Assembly: GCA_011032825.1 (NCBI GenBank)
Contig: JAADJZ010000001.1
Location: 1,736,001-1,800,000, forward strand
Direction of reading: 5' to 3'
Length of the DNA: 64,000 nt
DNA from: Massariosphaeria phaeospora
Taxonomy: Eukaryota; Ascomycota; Dothideomycetes; Pleosporales
The notes under the pieces are model-generated. The model was not told the DNA's origin. It saw only the letters and a program-made list of their open reading frames with translations, and did not search any database. The position numbers and the translations under genes are program-made. Shown in pieces: positions 46,073 through 56,341 of the stretch (positions are counted from its first letter, which is position 1; the number at the start of each line of letters is the position of its first letter).

Positions 46073-47832
46073 CTAGAAAGCCGCGCCGCCAACATCGCCC
46101 TCGTCGGTCAGCGACCGCAGCTGCTGTTCCGCGAGTTCGGATCGCAGCGCACCATTGTTTGCGTCTCGCTCCAACGAGTCCCACTCCTTAAGGCTCTTTC
46201 GCTTGCTCGCCTCCTTCGCATCGATCATCTCTCGCAGTTTGCGCGCCTCTTCTTCGAGCTTGAGGATCTTGCTCTTGTCGTAGAGTTCGGGTGCCTTTTG
46301 GCCTCCTGGGATTTCCTTCGTCAGACCTGACATGTGGTCGTGGAACCGCTGGGTGCGAGGATATGTAGTCGAAGTGCTGTTGCTGGAACCGCGGAAGGGA
46401 GGTGCGAATGAACTTGATCCAGGTTCGCCCCCGCGAGGACCGGAAGGCGGACCGCCGAAGTAATTGCCTCTGCCTCCTCGTGCACCCCAGGTCGAAGAAC
46501 CGCGACGGGGTGGACCTGAGAAGTCGCGAGGAGAATCATAATGAAAGCTGCCGCGACCACCGCCGCGAGGACGCGTCGGAGCAGCCAGGACAGGGTTGCT
46601 ATTGCGAGGGAAGGCAGGTGGTTGCGGGGTGGAGCTTACAGGCCCAGCAGGAGGCGACATCGCCGGGGACGGATAGCCACGACTAGCAGGACCGGTGGGC
46701 GGGGCCCTCGAGAAGTTGTTCTCTCCATTACGGTACGACGCGGATGGTCCAGTGGGTGGAGCAAATTCTCGATCGCCGCGCGGTCCGGTGGGAGGAGTGT
46801 CCCGATGTTGCGGAGGAGATCGCTCACGCTCACGCTCACGTTCACGGTTTCGGTCTTGATCCATATCATAGTCTCTATCCCGATCGTACTCTGGCTCGCG
46901 GTAGGGCGACCTTGGTGCTGGTGCCTGAGGCCTCATGGGTCTGTCATCCGCTACCAGTTTGGCACGACTAGGATGGACGGGTGGCGGAGAAGAACGACGT
47001 GAAGTCGCCCCCGACTGCCTGCCAGAAGCATCGTTTGAGGGATAGGCTTGTCTAGCCGGTGAGGCAGACCGACGTCTCCATGTATCAGCCGGGTATGGCT
47101 CCCGCACAGGTCTCGGGGATGGGGAGCGACGCGGTCGATATGGTATGCCTTCACGAGCTGGAGAGTGGCGGCGGTATGGGCTTCGCAACGTTAGCGATGT
47201 ATCTAACCGATATTGTGATTACGAACCTATGGACTCGAGAGCGTGGCTCTTCATAACGGCTCTGGCGGGGAGGCGACCGCGCTCCTCTGCTCCTAGCAGG
47301 TGACGCATCGCGCTCCCTTGGTGGCGGAGACCTCTCTCGCGGACGCGGTGAACGTGCCGGATAAGAATCGTAGGCATCGCGACGAGGAGACCTACCACGA
47401 TCACCTCTGAAGTCTTCCCGGCGAGGCGAGAAGGCGCGGCGTGGCGGGGAGCGTGGCCTCGCCCTCCAGCGGTCCTCATCGCGACGGGGGCTACGAGACC
47501 TGCGACGGAAGACAGGAGAGCGGCTTCGCGGGCGCGCAGCTCGGGTGCCTGGAGTATATGTGTCCGCGACAACTCTTCCGCCACGGGGTGGAGAGCGCGT
47601 CGCACGATAGCTGTCGCCTCGCGAGCCTGCAGGCGATCGAGGACGAGGTGAACGGGGGCGGTAAGTATTGGAGTACCTATCGTCCCTTCTCAGAGTTAGC
47701 TACAGACAAAAGGTGCGAGACATCTCGCAACATCTCAAAGGACTCTTGCGTGCTCGCTGAAACAAATAGAAGCCTGCAGGGTGCGACAAACCTTCGGTCT
47801 CGATCGCGGTCTCGATCTCTGTCCCTGTCCAT
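46073..47832 (-). CDS. RS/RD-rich disordered protein, putative splicing or RNA-associated factor
   Basis: Exons (minus): 47832-47792, 47676-47227 and 47180-46073; 532 residues in exact frame. The protein opens with alternating Arg-Asp (MDRDRDRDRDRDRRYS), then many RSP/SPR repeats, then PPTGP repeats and an RGG-like segment (RGGRGNYFGGPPSGPRGG). Only the last ~90 residues look ordered: a helical/coiled-coil segment, KILKLEEEARKLREMIDAKE, followed by SLKEWDSLERD. RS and RGG character suggests RNA binding or nuclear speckles; the exact family is not recognised. The long first intron (115 nt) has branch point GCTAACTC. Opposite and shifted frames also stay open because of the Arg codons, so the frame choice rests on the junctions and the coiled-coil. 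Confidence 0.75.
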
Positions 47833-48604
47833 TGTTGCGACCCGCGACGGCACGCTTCGACCTGCTGAACTGATACTAAAGGTAACAGCCTACGTCAGGT
47901 TGTATTAGCGTGAACACGGTGCAACAATGAGGTGCAGAGGAGAGAGAGGCGGGTTGGTCGCGGTGTTGCGTCGGATCAGTGAGGCCTGCAAAAAGTGAAG
48001 TTCGCGCCAAGAGCGCGGTGGACGCGAAATCCTCCAGCGCTGGGTCACGTGCGTGATCGTTGTCAACGAGTAGCAAATGAGCTCTCGGGCGCTCTGCGAG
48101 GATGTTATCACCGAGGCCCAGCCGACCTGAGCTATTTTTGCACGGGGAAATATGGCATCATTGTAGGTGCGAAATCGTACCGTCGGACGAATCGTTCAGG
48201 TCAAGGCAGGTCCTTCAACATTCTTACTTGGCCGTTACGTAGGATGTAGGCAATGTTTGTTTCGGGTCATCTTTTCCCAGCTGGCCCACTCTCACTCTCG
48301 CCTTTTTCTCGCGATCTTGACTTAATTACTGCTTGATTCTGTTCATCCCCTCATGTGCGGAGTCTTCAAATATTCCTTGATCTCGATTGAATTTAGTGGA
48401 TCGGCCTAATGGGCCCAACGCCAATCTTCCATGCTGATCGCTCAAATACACTCGGGTCCGATTAAGACCGTGCTGTTTGCCGTAACGCCAACCCTATGAG
48501 ACTGCCCCGAATGCTCGAAATCTCCATGCTAGGTATCTTTACAAACCGCCTACTCTCTTTCACATATGTACCGCCTATTCAGCAACCAGAGCCATGCAAC
48601 AAGC
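47833..48604. other. intergenic region RS/RD gene to CUS1 3' end
   Basis: Promoter of the RS/RD-rich gene and 3' UTR of CUS1 (both minus). No gene is seen. Confidence 0.5.
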
Positions 48605-50344
48605 TCAGCGTCTGTTGCGCTTATCGTCCTCCCTCTTCATCCTCTTGCGGCTTTCAGCGGCGATCATATCATTCATATCGTCTTGATCAATGCTCTGCCA
48701 CTGTCCCTGCATCTCAGCCTTTTTCTGGGCTTCATATTGCTTCCGCAAGACGTCTTTATCCAATTTATCATTGTCCGCCAAAGTGTCAACATCCACAGAC
48801 ATCTCAACATCGCCAGCCTTGCGCTTTCTCCTGTTGTCTGCGCCAAGCGTATCGCGTCTAGCAGCGTCGAGATCGTAGGCGTATTCTCCTCCAAAGAATC
48901 CTGTAGATTCAATGCTTTTTTCGGGCAGAATCTGGAAAGCACTGCGCGGCGCCGCACCCGGCTCTTCAGTTTCGATCCCTTTGCGTTGCTTACGCAAGGT
49001 GAATTCGCCTCCTAAGGTCTCGGTTCCGCCGATCTCAGAAGGAAGTGCAGATGCGACACCAGTCATGGAGGTCCGAATACCAGTCGTATCCATATCTCCT
49101 TCTTGCTCCTCTTCTCCCTCTTCCTCATCGTCGTCTTCCTCCTCTTCTTCATCCTCACTCTCTCCTTCAGCCCTCAGAGTGCCCCACGTAGCTCGCTCCA
49201 CAGGCTCGCCATGTTGGGTCGATACCACCTGTTCTTCCAGAACACTGGCACCGTAGATATCACCACCGAACAGCGGGTGACCATGATCATCCACTGGTGG
49301 TTTACCCCACTGACCAGGAGCGAAGCCCCAAGCTGCTCCTGGAGGAATCGGCGCATTTACACCAGGGATCCGCAAATTCGGATACGATGGCGGGGGTCCA
49401 CAACGTTGTTGATTGATAAGCCAAGGAGGTGGGTGGCCCGGTTTCATAGCGAGCGCTTCCTTGAGGTCGTCGCTCAGCTCGCCAGGTCGAAGATGAACTA
49501 CGTTTGTCTCATATTCTTTGCCCTCGTAATAGACTTCGCCGTAACCCGTCATCTCTGGTTTGGTCTGACGACGGAAGAAGGCATCGTAGAGCTTAGAGTA
49601 ATCGATGTCGAGTTTGCCCATCTTTCCCTGGACACGCTCGCGCTGCTTCTGCTTGAGTGTCATCTCTGCCTGCTTCTCGATCACTGCCTCTCTCATCTCC
49701 ATGATACCTGTCTCTTGTATGAACTTGGGTAGTGTGAAGCCGGATTTTTCGATTCCACGTTTTGACGACAGGTACTCTCGTTTCAGCGACCAATGGCTTG
49801 GAACAGGAACCACGTTTTTTTGCCCTTTGATTGCTACCAGGAGACGAGGGTCTGGAGAAGATATGTCCGTCCACTCGACAAGATCCGGCTTCTTAACAAG
49901 TGACTTCAGTTGCGCTATTGATAGCGTGTTCAGTTCTTTCCTCGCCCTTTTGGATAGCTGCTTTCCAGTTTGCTCCTCTTCATCGGGAATGTCATCTAAC
50001 TCGAACATGACCTCGGGCTGCTCAACTTCTTTGGCAGCTTCTTCTTCGGTGGGTTGCTGGAATTTTTGAAAGACGTCCTTGTATGTTTCGTAGAGAGGGT
50101 CGTCTACATCGTAATCGTCGATCGTGATAAGATCCGCAGCTTGCACAGCAGAGTCGCCATTGTCGGTCGTGGCTTCGGGGGTAGGCGACTTGCGGTGACG
50201 AGGAGAACCACCCGCCTCAGACTGGGGGTTCTGCGTGATTATTAGCGACGTAGTCGAACGTTTGAATAGAGAACTCACATCGCGCTTGGCCTTCTTTTGC
50301 GCTCGACGCCAGGCATTCTTGGTTGCACTTTTGACTCCTGCCAT
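48605..50344 (-). CDS. CUS1: U2 snRNP SF3b subunit CUS1/SF3B2 (SAP145)
   Basis: Core SF3b protein that helps U2 snRNP recognise the branch point. Starts MAGVKSATKNAWRRAQKKAKRD; a second in-frame ATG lies 7 codons upstream at 50365. Exon 1 is 50344-50279, then a 48-nt intron (GTGAGT...ACGCAG) and exon 2 50230-48605; 563 residues. The DUF382 region (about residues 120-260; KELNTLSIAQLKSLVKKPD) is followed by the PSP domain (DAFFRRQTKPEMTGYGEVYY, PPPWLINQQRCGPPPSYPNL), an Asp/Glu-rich acidic stretch and the conserved tail (ESRKRMKREDDKRNRR). The intron has no stop and length 3n, so the unspliced frame also stays open. Confidence 0.95.
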   Translation of the reverse strand: MAGVKSATKNAWRRAQKKAKRDVSSLFKRSTTSLIITQNPQSEAGGSPRHRKSPTPEATTDNGDSAVQAADLITIDDYDVDDPLYETYKDVFQKFQQPTEEEAAKEVEQPEVMFELDDIPDEEEQTGKQLSKRARKELNTLSIAQLKSLVKKPDLVEWTDISSPDPRLLVAIKGQKNVVPVPSHWSLKREYLSSKRGIEKSGFTLPKFIQETGIMEMREAVIEKQAEMTLKQKQRERVQGKMGKLDIDYSKLYDAFFRRQTKPEMTGYGEVYYEGKEYETNVVHLRPGELSDDLKEALAMKPGHPPPWLINQQRCGPPPSYPNLRIPGVNAPIPPGAAWGFAPGQWGKPPVDDHGHPLFGGDIYGASVLEEQVVSTQHGEPVERATWGTLRAEGESEDEEEEEDDDEEEGEEEQEGDMDTTGIRTSMTGVASALPSEIGGTETLGGEFTLRKQRKGIETEEPGAAPRSAFQILPEKSIESTGFFGGEYAYDLDAARRDTLGADNRRKRKAGDVEMSVDVDTLADNDKLDKDVLRKQYEAQKKAEMQGQWQSIDQDDMNDMIAAESRKRMKREDDKRNRR

Positions 50345-50365
50345 TTTGGCGGCAATCAATGGCAA

Positions 50366-51343
50366 TACCGTCCGTAGTCGGGGAACGATCGATCTTCAGT
50401 AGATGGCACCTAGATAGTTGTAAGAATAAAATTAAAATCATACCATCGATGACAGTCGGCGGCAAATATCAGTGCAGCATACTTGGCTGGCGCGTAGTCG
50501 AGTGGCAGGCGGCCAGTTGGCGGGCGATGCAGAAGACTCGGAACGTGCGCACGAAGCGGACAGAGTAGTCGCGCGCAGTACCGGTTGGCAGTCGGTTGCG
50601 CAATCAAGCAGCGCGAAAACCTAGTATTAGTGTAATGCAGGACCTAAAGGAGTGTGCGGTCAGGTGGAGTGTGGGTGAGGTCGCAGAAGAGTCGACGGGC
50701 GTTAGTTAAGTTAGCAGTGCCAAGAAGTTGGCTCGCTTATGTAATACAATCATGTGAGTGCGCGACAATTTCTTGGCAGCCTGCAGGGAACTACACATGT
50801 CACTGTGGTAAAGCTACGTCGTATCGCTAGCGGTGCGGATAGTCGAGCCCTCCTCTACCTTTCTATTCTACCTGTAGCCCTAAACAGACGCATTCCAACA
50901 CTATACACTACACCTTTTGCAAGCCTTGAATGCCTATCTTCACGCTCTCCTAGGCTTATCAGTGCACCACCTACTATACTACATATGATCAGACTTTGTA
51001 AGCTTAAAGAAGAACTCTTTTTATACCACCGAGCCCCTCTATACTACTGAAATGTTTGGAGAAAGTCTGTAGTAGTAACATATTGTATTAGGTACGTGCT
51101 GTTATAAAACATAGCTCAAGACATTCTAGCAGGTGCTTGTAGATGCAAAGTAGTGTTCTATTCCGTACCGCTTTATGTTTTGCATTCGTCCGCCTAAGCC
51201 GTTCGCGCTCTCATGATTTCTATGAGCACGAATGCAGCTAAGATGAGCAAGACATTGAAGACCACTATCGACTCCCCAACATAGTGCTCCAGATGAGCTC
51301 GCTCCTTTAAGGAAGACAAGAGCCACAGCCTTCAACGATCCCC
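50366..51343. other. intergenic region CUS1 to aldo-keto reductase
   Basis: Contains the CUS1 promoter, then a TA-rich stretch (about 50830-51120, many CTATACTAC-type words) that differs from the GC-rich surroundings, then the 3' UTR of the reductase. No gene is seen. Confidence 0.5.
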
Positions 51344-52341
51344 TCACGCCGGCGCCTTGTCACCCATCTGCGCCGCCCAAAACCCCCTATAATGCTTCTG
51401 CCGTCCCAACTCAGCAATCTTTGCCATCTCCACTGGCGTCAGCTTGAACGTAGTCGTCCGCAAATAATCCGACAACCGCTGCTCCTTCGCGCTCGTCGTA
51501 ATCGGCACGACATCCTGATCGATGCACCACCGCAACGAGATCTCGCCCTCGCTCACTGCATACTTTTTCGCTAGGCCCGCAAGATAGTTGTCGACGGGGC
51601 CCGGGCTGGCTTTGGTGACGGCGGTCAGGGGCGCGTAGGCCGTGGTGGCGATGTTGTGCTGCTTATGGAAGGCGAGGAGCTCGGTGTTCTGGAGATAGGG
51701 GTGGAATTCGATTTGGTTGCAGACAGGGGGGACGGTGGCGGTCTTGAGAGTCGCGGCAAGGTGTTGGGGGAGGTAGTTGGAGACACCGATGGATTTGGTG
51801 AGGCCAGCTTTTTGGACCGCTTCCATGGTTGCCCATGCTCGCTGGAGGTCTTCGTCGGACTTGGCCCAGAAAGGGATATGGATGAGGTAGCTTGAATCAT
51901 TAGCCGAATGATTCAGAGTCGGCTTGGGAAATATCGGTTCCTACAGATTCACGTAATCAAGTTGAAGTTTCTTCAGGCTGGCTTTGAGGGCGTTTTCGAT
52001 GTCGTCCACGTTTTTATTCACTTTGCTAACGACGTAGAGCTTTTCACGGGGTACTCCACCCTCCTTGATCGCGATGCCAAGCTCTGACTCGGTCTTGTAC
52101 ACTGCGAAACGTGAGCACATGCATTGTTCCCCTGCTGATGGTGTGTGGAAATACTTTCTGCGCCATCAAGGTGGGTGTAGCCGAGTCCGATTGCGGTCTT
52201 GATACCGTCGATAGTCGCCTGGTCAATCTTGCTCTCGTCCCCTGTCTTGAACCATCCTGTTCCAGTACCATAGCCCAGCATAGGCATAGACGTGTCATCG
52301 TTCAGCTTCAAGAATGGGATTGGCGTGTGAGTATAAGCCAT
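51344..52341 (-). CDS. aldo-keto reductase
   Basis: NADPH-dependent carbonyl reductase/xylose-reductase-like fold. Exons (minus): 52341-52155, 52101-51945 and 51890-51344; 296 residues. The active-site tetrad is complete: Asp and Tyr in HLDGAEMYKTE, Lys in YVVSKVNK, and His in YLIHIPFW. The cofactor-binding end contains VPITTSAKEQRL, matching the usual IPG(T/S)xxxxR site. The C-terminus is short. One junction makes Met from a split A/TG codon. Substrate cannot be given; it may be a general aldehyde/ketone reductase. Its neighbour is PMA1, with no obvious functional link. Confidence 0.93.
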
Positions 52342-53304
52342 GACTGATGCTTGTCGTGTGTATCTAGCGGAAGAAGGATACGCAAGAGAAGCTGGCCAAG
52401 GAATTAGGTAGAGAGTACCACAGGAAGTTAATGAGTATAAAACCAGTCGCTAGTTTCGAGGTCTGCAAGGTTTAAGTAACACCCGCCGGCGGACGACCGT
52501 TCGCAAGCTAGAAGCTGAAGGTGGGGTACCCGATGACGTGTATCTAGTGGAACCCACACCTGCAGACAAACGCCTAACGCCTATTCTGACTACTACAATC
52601 CAGTAAACAAGAACCCAAGCTAGACATTAGTGATTGAGGAATGTTTTGCGAGAGTGGATGCCATCAGGCCACCGAGGCTCGAAGGTGCTCGAAGAGAAGC
52701 CGGTAGTATCGCAGCAGCTACAAGCCCTCGCAACATACAACAACACAGAAGTAGGTAAGTATATAGAGATAGAAAGCCCGTGCTAAAAAATCGCCATTAA
52801 AGGTAGCATTCAGACCCAGGAGAACAACAATACGGCCAGATGGTAATACACACCAGCTGGGAAGCAACCGACAAATTGCGTCCTTTCACAAATGGATGCA
52901 TAACGAGCACGCCACACCACACCATAAGACACATGAACAACTGAACTTAGAGATAGATTAAATTCATGCAGCGTTTGTATCCTACACATGCACAAATCAA
53001 AACTACACAGGCCACTAACCGCTCCCACTCTTCCAATCTAGCAAAAATCTGTACACGAAGTTGGTCTGGGGACGCCAATCCACCCCCCCCTCGGCGCGCA
53101 ATGTGGTGGTATTACTGGAAAAAAACACAACAGGTAGAAAGGAAATCGAGTGGGTGCGAAGTGAGGTTGAAACACGGCCAACAAGCTGTTGGTGACCGCG
53201 CTTGCCCGAGGTGGTTTGGAAATGGTTTTTTGTTCTATTATGGAGCAGCCTTAAGCTCGCCCTTCATACAAATATCATTATATTACTACGACACAAGTGC
53301 GACT
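52342..53304. other. intergenic region aldo-keto reductase promoter / PMA1 3' UTR
   Basis: 963 bp holding the promoter of the reductase and the long 3' UTR of PMA1. A TATAAAA word lies near 52436. No gene is seen. Confidence 0.5.
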
Positions 53305-56300
53305 CTATGCGCTTTTCTCGTGCTGGGTGGAAACACGTTGCATGGAAACGACTGCAGTCAAGTTAGTTATATGAATCATGACGTGAATAAAAGGGAGGAA
53401 GCTTACCAAAATCTTCTAGTGACCGTTGCTTCTGGGTCTTCTTAGTCTTGCCGTGCATCAGGTCGTCGAAGGCAACGCTGTCCTGAAGGAGGTAGTATAC
53501 ACCACCCATGACGCAGAAGACACCGAAGGAGAAGATCCAGATACGGACGACAGCGACGATGCTAGTCTGGCCACCAACGAACCAACCGAAGATACAGAAG
53601 AAGGTGGCGATCACGTCGACAACGAGGATAGCACCAGTCAACTGCCACGACGGAATGGAAGACCAGAAAGGACCGTTGGCACGAGTGATGAAGATGAGCC
53701 AGTTCTCAGTAAGAGAGATTTGGAGGAAGAGAACCTCATCACGGACACCAAAGTTCTGGACAATACCACCGCTGACACCTTGGTTGGCCGCGTTGGGAAG
53801 GTTCTGGTACGGGAACATGGTAGTGAGGGTGATCCAAGTACCAATGGCGAGAATGCAACCCAACAGAACGGACATACCCCAGAGCTTGGGCAAGTTCCAT
53901 TTGACAGGGGACTTGCTGAAAGGAGCGTTATCGTAGGCGATGGCAAGAGTGGCGATATCGGCGAAGATGGCTATGAAAACAACCAACTGGAGATTCAGGG
54001 ACGTGTTCAAGATGGCGATCCACAGACCCAAGAAGATCTCGAGATGGAGAGACAAGGCGATACGGTAGACAACGTAGGCGTACATGCGGTGGAAAATCTG
54101 GCGAGAAGTCTTGAGCGCGTCGATGATGGCAGAGAGACCGGGAGCAAGGAAGACGATATCAGCGGCAGAACGGGCAGCATCAGACGCACCCTCGACAGCG
54201 ATACCAGTGTCAGCCTTCTTCAAAGACGGGGCATCGTTGACACCGTCACCAGTCATAGCCACGAGGTAGCCACGCTGCTGGAGAATCTCAACGACGTTGT
54301 ACTTGTGTTGCGGGAAGACCTCGGCGAAACCGTCGGCAGCCTCAACGAAATCGTAGACCTCGGAACCGGGCATTTCACCGCCACCACCAAGACCCAGACG
54401 TTCAGCGTTGTAGACATTGGTACCGAGACCGAGTTGGCGGGAAGTCTCACGAGCAATACCGACGGCATCACCAGTCAACATCTTGATGGACAGACCGAGA
54501 GTCTTAGCTTCGTTGATCGTGCGGGCAGTATCGTGACGAGGGGGGTCGGAGCAAGGCATGATACCGAGGATTTCCCATGCATCATTGCCACGCTTGCGAG
54601 CGACACCAAGCGAACGGAAACCACGGGTAGCGAACTCGGCGACCTTATTCTTGTATGCCTCATCAACTTCCTGGGGAATAGGATGATCTTGCTCGACAGT
54701 GCTCAAGACGAAGAGAGGGGCGCCCTTGACGCAAATGATGCGCTCGCCCTGGGGAGACTCGACGACAGCCTGGACCTTCTTGGAGACGGGATCGAACGGG
54801 TGGAAGTCGATGACACGGTACTTGCTGAGAACTGACTTGGCGCGGGGGTAGAACTTGAGAGACTTGAGGAAAGCCTTGTCAATAGCATCGATACCCTTCT
54901 TCTTGCGGGAGGCAGCCAAGCAGGCAGTAAGCATGAGGTCTTCAGGCTCAACACCCTCGACGGTGTAGGGCTCAGCGAGAGACAGCTTGTTCTTGGTTAG
55001 AGTACCAGTCTTATCGGAGCACAGAATTTCGACACCAGCAAGCGACTCGATAGCGCTGAGCTTCTGGACGATAGCTTGCTTCTTGGCGAGGTAGGCGGCA
55101 CCGACGGCCATGGTGGTGGTGACGACAGCGGGGAGACCGACAGGGACACCGATGATGGTGATAGCAAGGGTGAACTCGAGGATGTGGACGATGCCGTTGG
55201 AGCGGTAGAAAGAGCTGACCCAGACAACCAAGAGAGTCAAGATGACCAAGATCAGGAGAACCGTGCCGATACCGTTCAGAACCTCAGTGAAGTGACCAGT
55301 TCCACCGGACGCGCTGGCGACGAGAGAGGCGGCGCGACCGACGAAAGTGGAGTCACCGGTGGCAGTGATGACGGCGAAAGCCTCACCACGCTTGACAGCG
55401 GAGGAAGCATAGCAGACATCGCCTTTGTGCTTGTCGACAGCGAGGGACTCACCGGTGATGGCGGACTGATCAACCTGGAGGAAAGCATCTTCGGTGACGA
55501 TGCGACCGTCGGCGGGGATGATGGTACCTTCTTCGACCTGGAGGATGTCACCAGGGACGACTTCGGGGGCTTCGATTTCAGTGAGTGCGCCATCGCGGAG
55601 AACAGTAGCCTTGAGAGCGAGGGTCTTTTTCAACTCCTCGACAATAGAACCGGCCTGGTATTCCTGGACGAAACCAACAGAGGCGTTGAGCAGGAGCAGA
55701 CCGCAGATGACACCGAAGTCGACCCAATCCTGGAGACCGGCGGCGAGGACGGCGGCTGCCTCCATGACGAACTGGATAGGGCCGATGAAGTAGCCCAGAA
55801 ACTTGAGAATCAGATTCTCCTTCTCCTCCTTCATCTGGTTGAGACCGAACTTCTTCCGGCGGGAAGCGACCTCACTAGTGGTCAGGCCTGGGCGCTGTTA
55901 GTCGTGCGATAGCGGCTGGGCTAGCGGAGTTGCAACTAACCAAGGCGGGTGTCGGTCTGGAGCAGCTCCTCGGGCACAACACGCGCGCCACCGGGCGCGG
56001 CGACCTCCTCGTCTTCGTAGTCGATGGCGGCATCTTGCGACTCGAGGTCCTCGATGAGGGCGTCAATGTCCTCGTCCTCGTCCTCTTCTACCAAGTCGGT
56101 CTTGGGGGGCAGAACGGTGTCCTTGTTGTCGCCATACTCCTTCTTCTCGTCCTGCGATGGCGGTATTAGTACGATGCAACCTGGAGGGAGATGCGCAGGG
56201 CGGTGCACTCACAAGATGGCCGCTGGGGACGTTGGTGCCAAGGTGGTTCGGCGGCACGGCGCCGGTAGACTGCTGGGGTCAGCATGGATGCGACGCGAAA

Positions 56301-56341
56301 GGCTCTGCATGAAGCTAGGGCGGAACTCTTACATCGGCCAT
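53305..56341 (-). CDS. PMA1: plasma-membrane H+-ATPase
   Basis: P-type proton pump that energises the plasma membrane. Exons (minus): 56341-56333 (9 nt, MAD), 56272-56213, 56151-55941, 55887-53407 and 53351-53305; 935 residues. The acidic N-terminal region has the [18 protein letters not shown] stretch. Ten membrane segments flank the usual P-type loops: the A-domain TGE(S) in [13 protein letters not shown], the phosphorylation site CSDKTGTLT near residue 380, the hinge [12 protein letters not shown], and [14 protein letters not shown] FVGRAASLV. The last exon encodes [14 protein letters not shown], the conserved regulatory tail with the Ser/Thr pair phosphorylated on glucose activation in yeast. 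Codons end mostly in C or G, as expected for a very abundant protein, and long antisense frames result. Confidence 0.98.

Noticed and set aside
53426..54835. 469-codon plus-strand open frame
   Set aside because: Antisense to PMA1. It is open because PMA1 codons end in C/G; the translation is low-complexity Asp/Glu/Thr and matches nothing.
55076..55912. 278-codon plus-strand open frame
   Set aside because: Also antisense to PMA1, with the same Gly/Asp/Glu-rich composition produced by biased codons.
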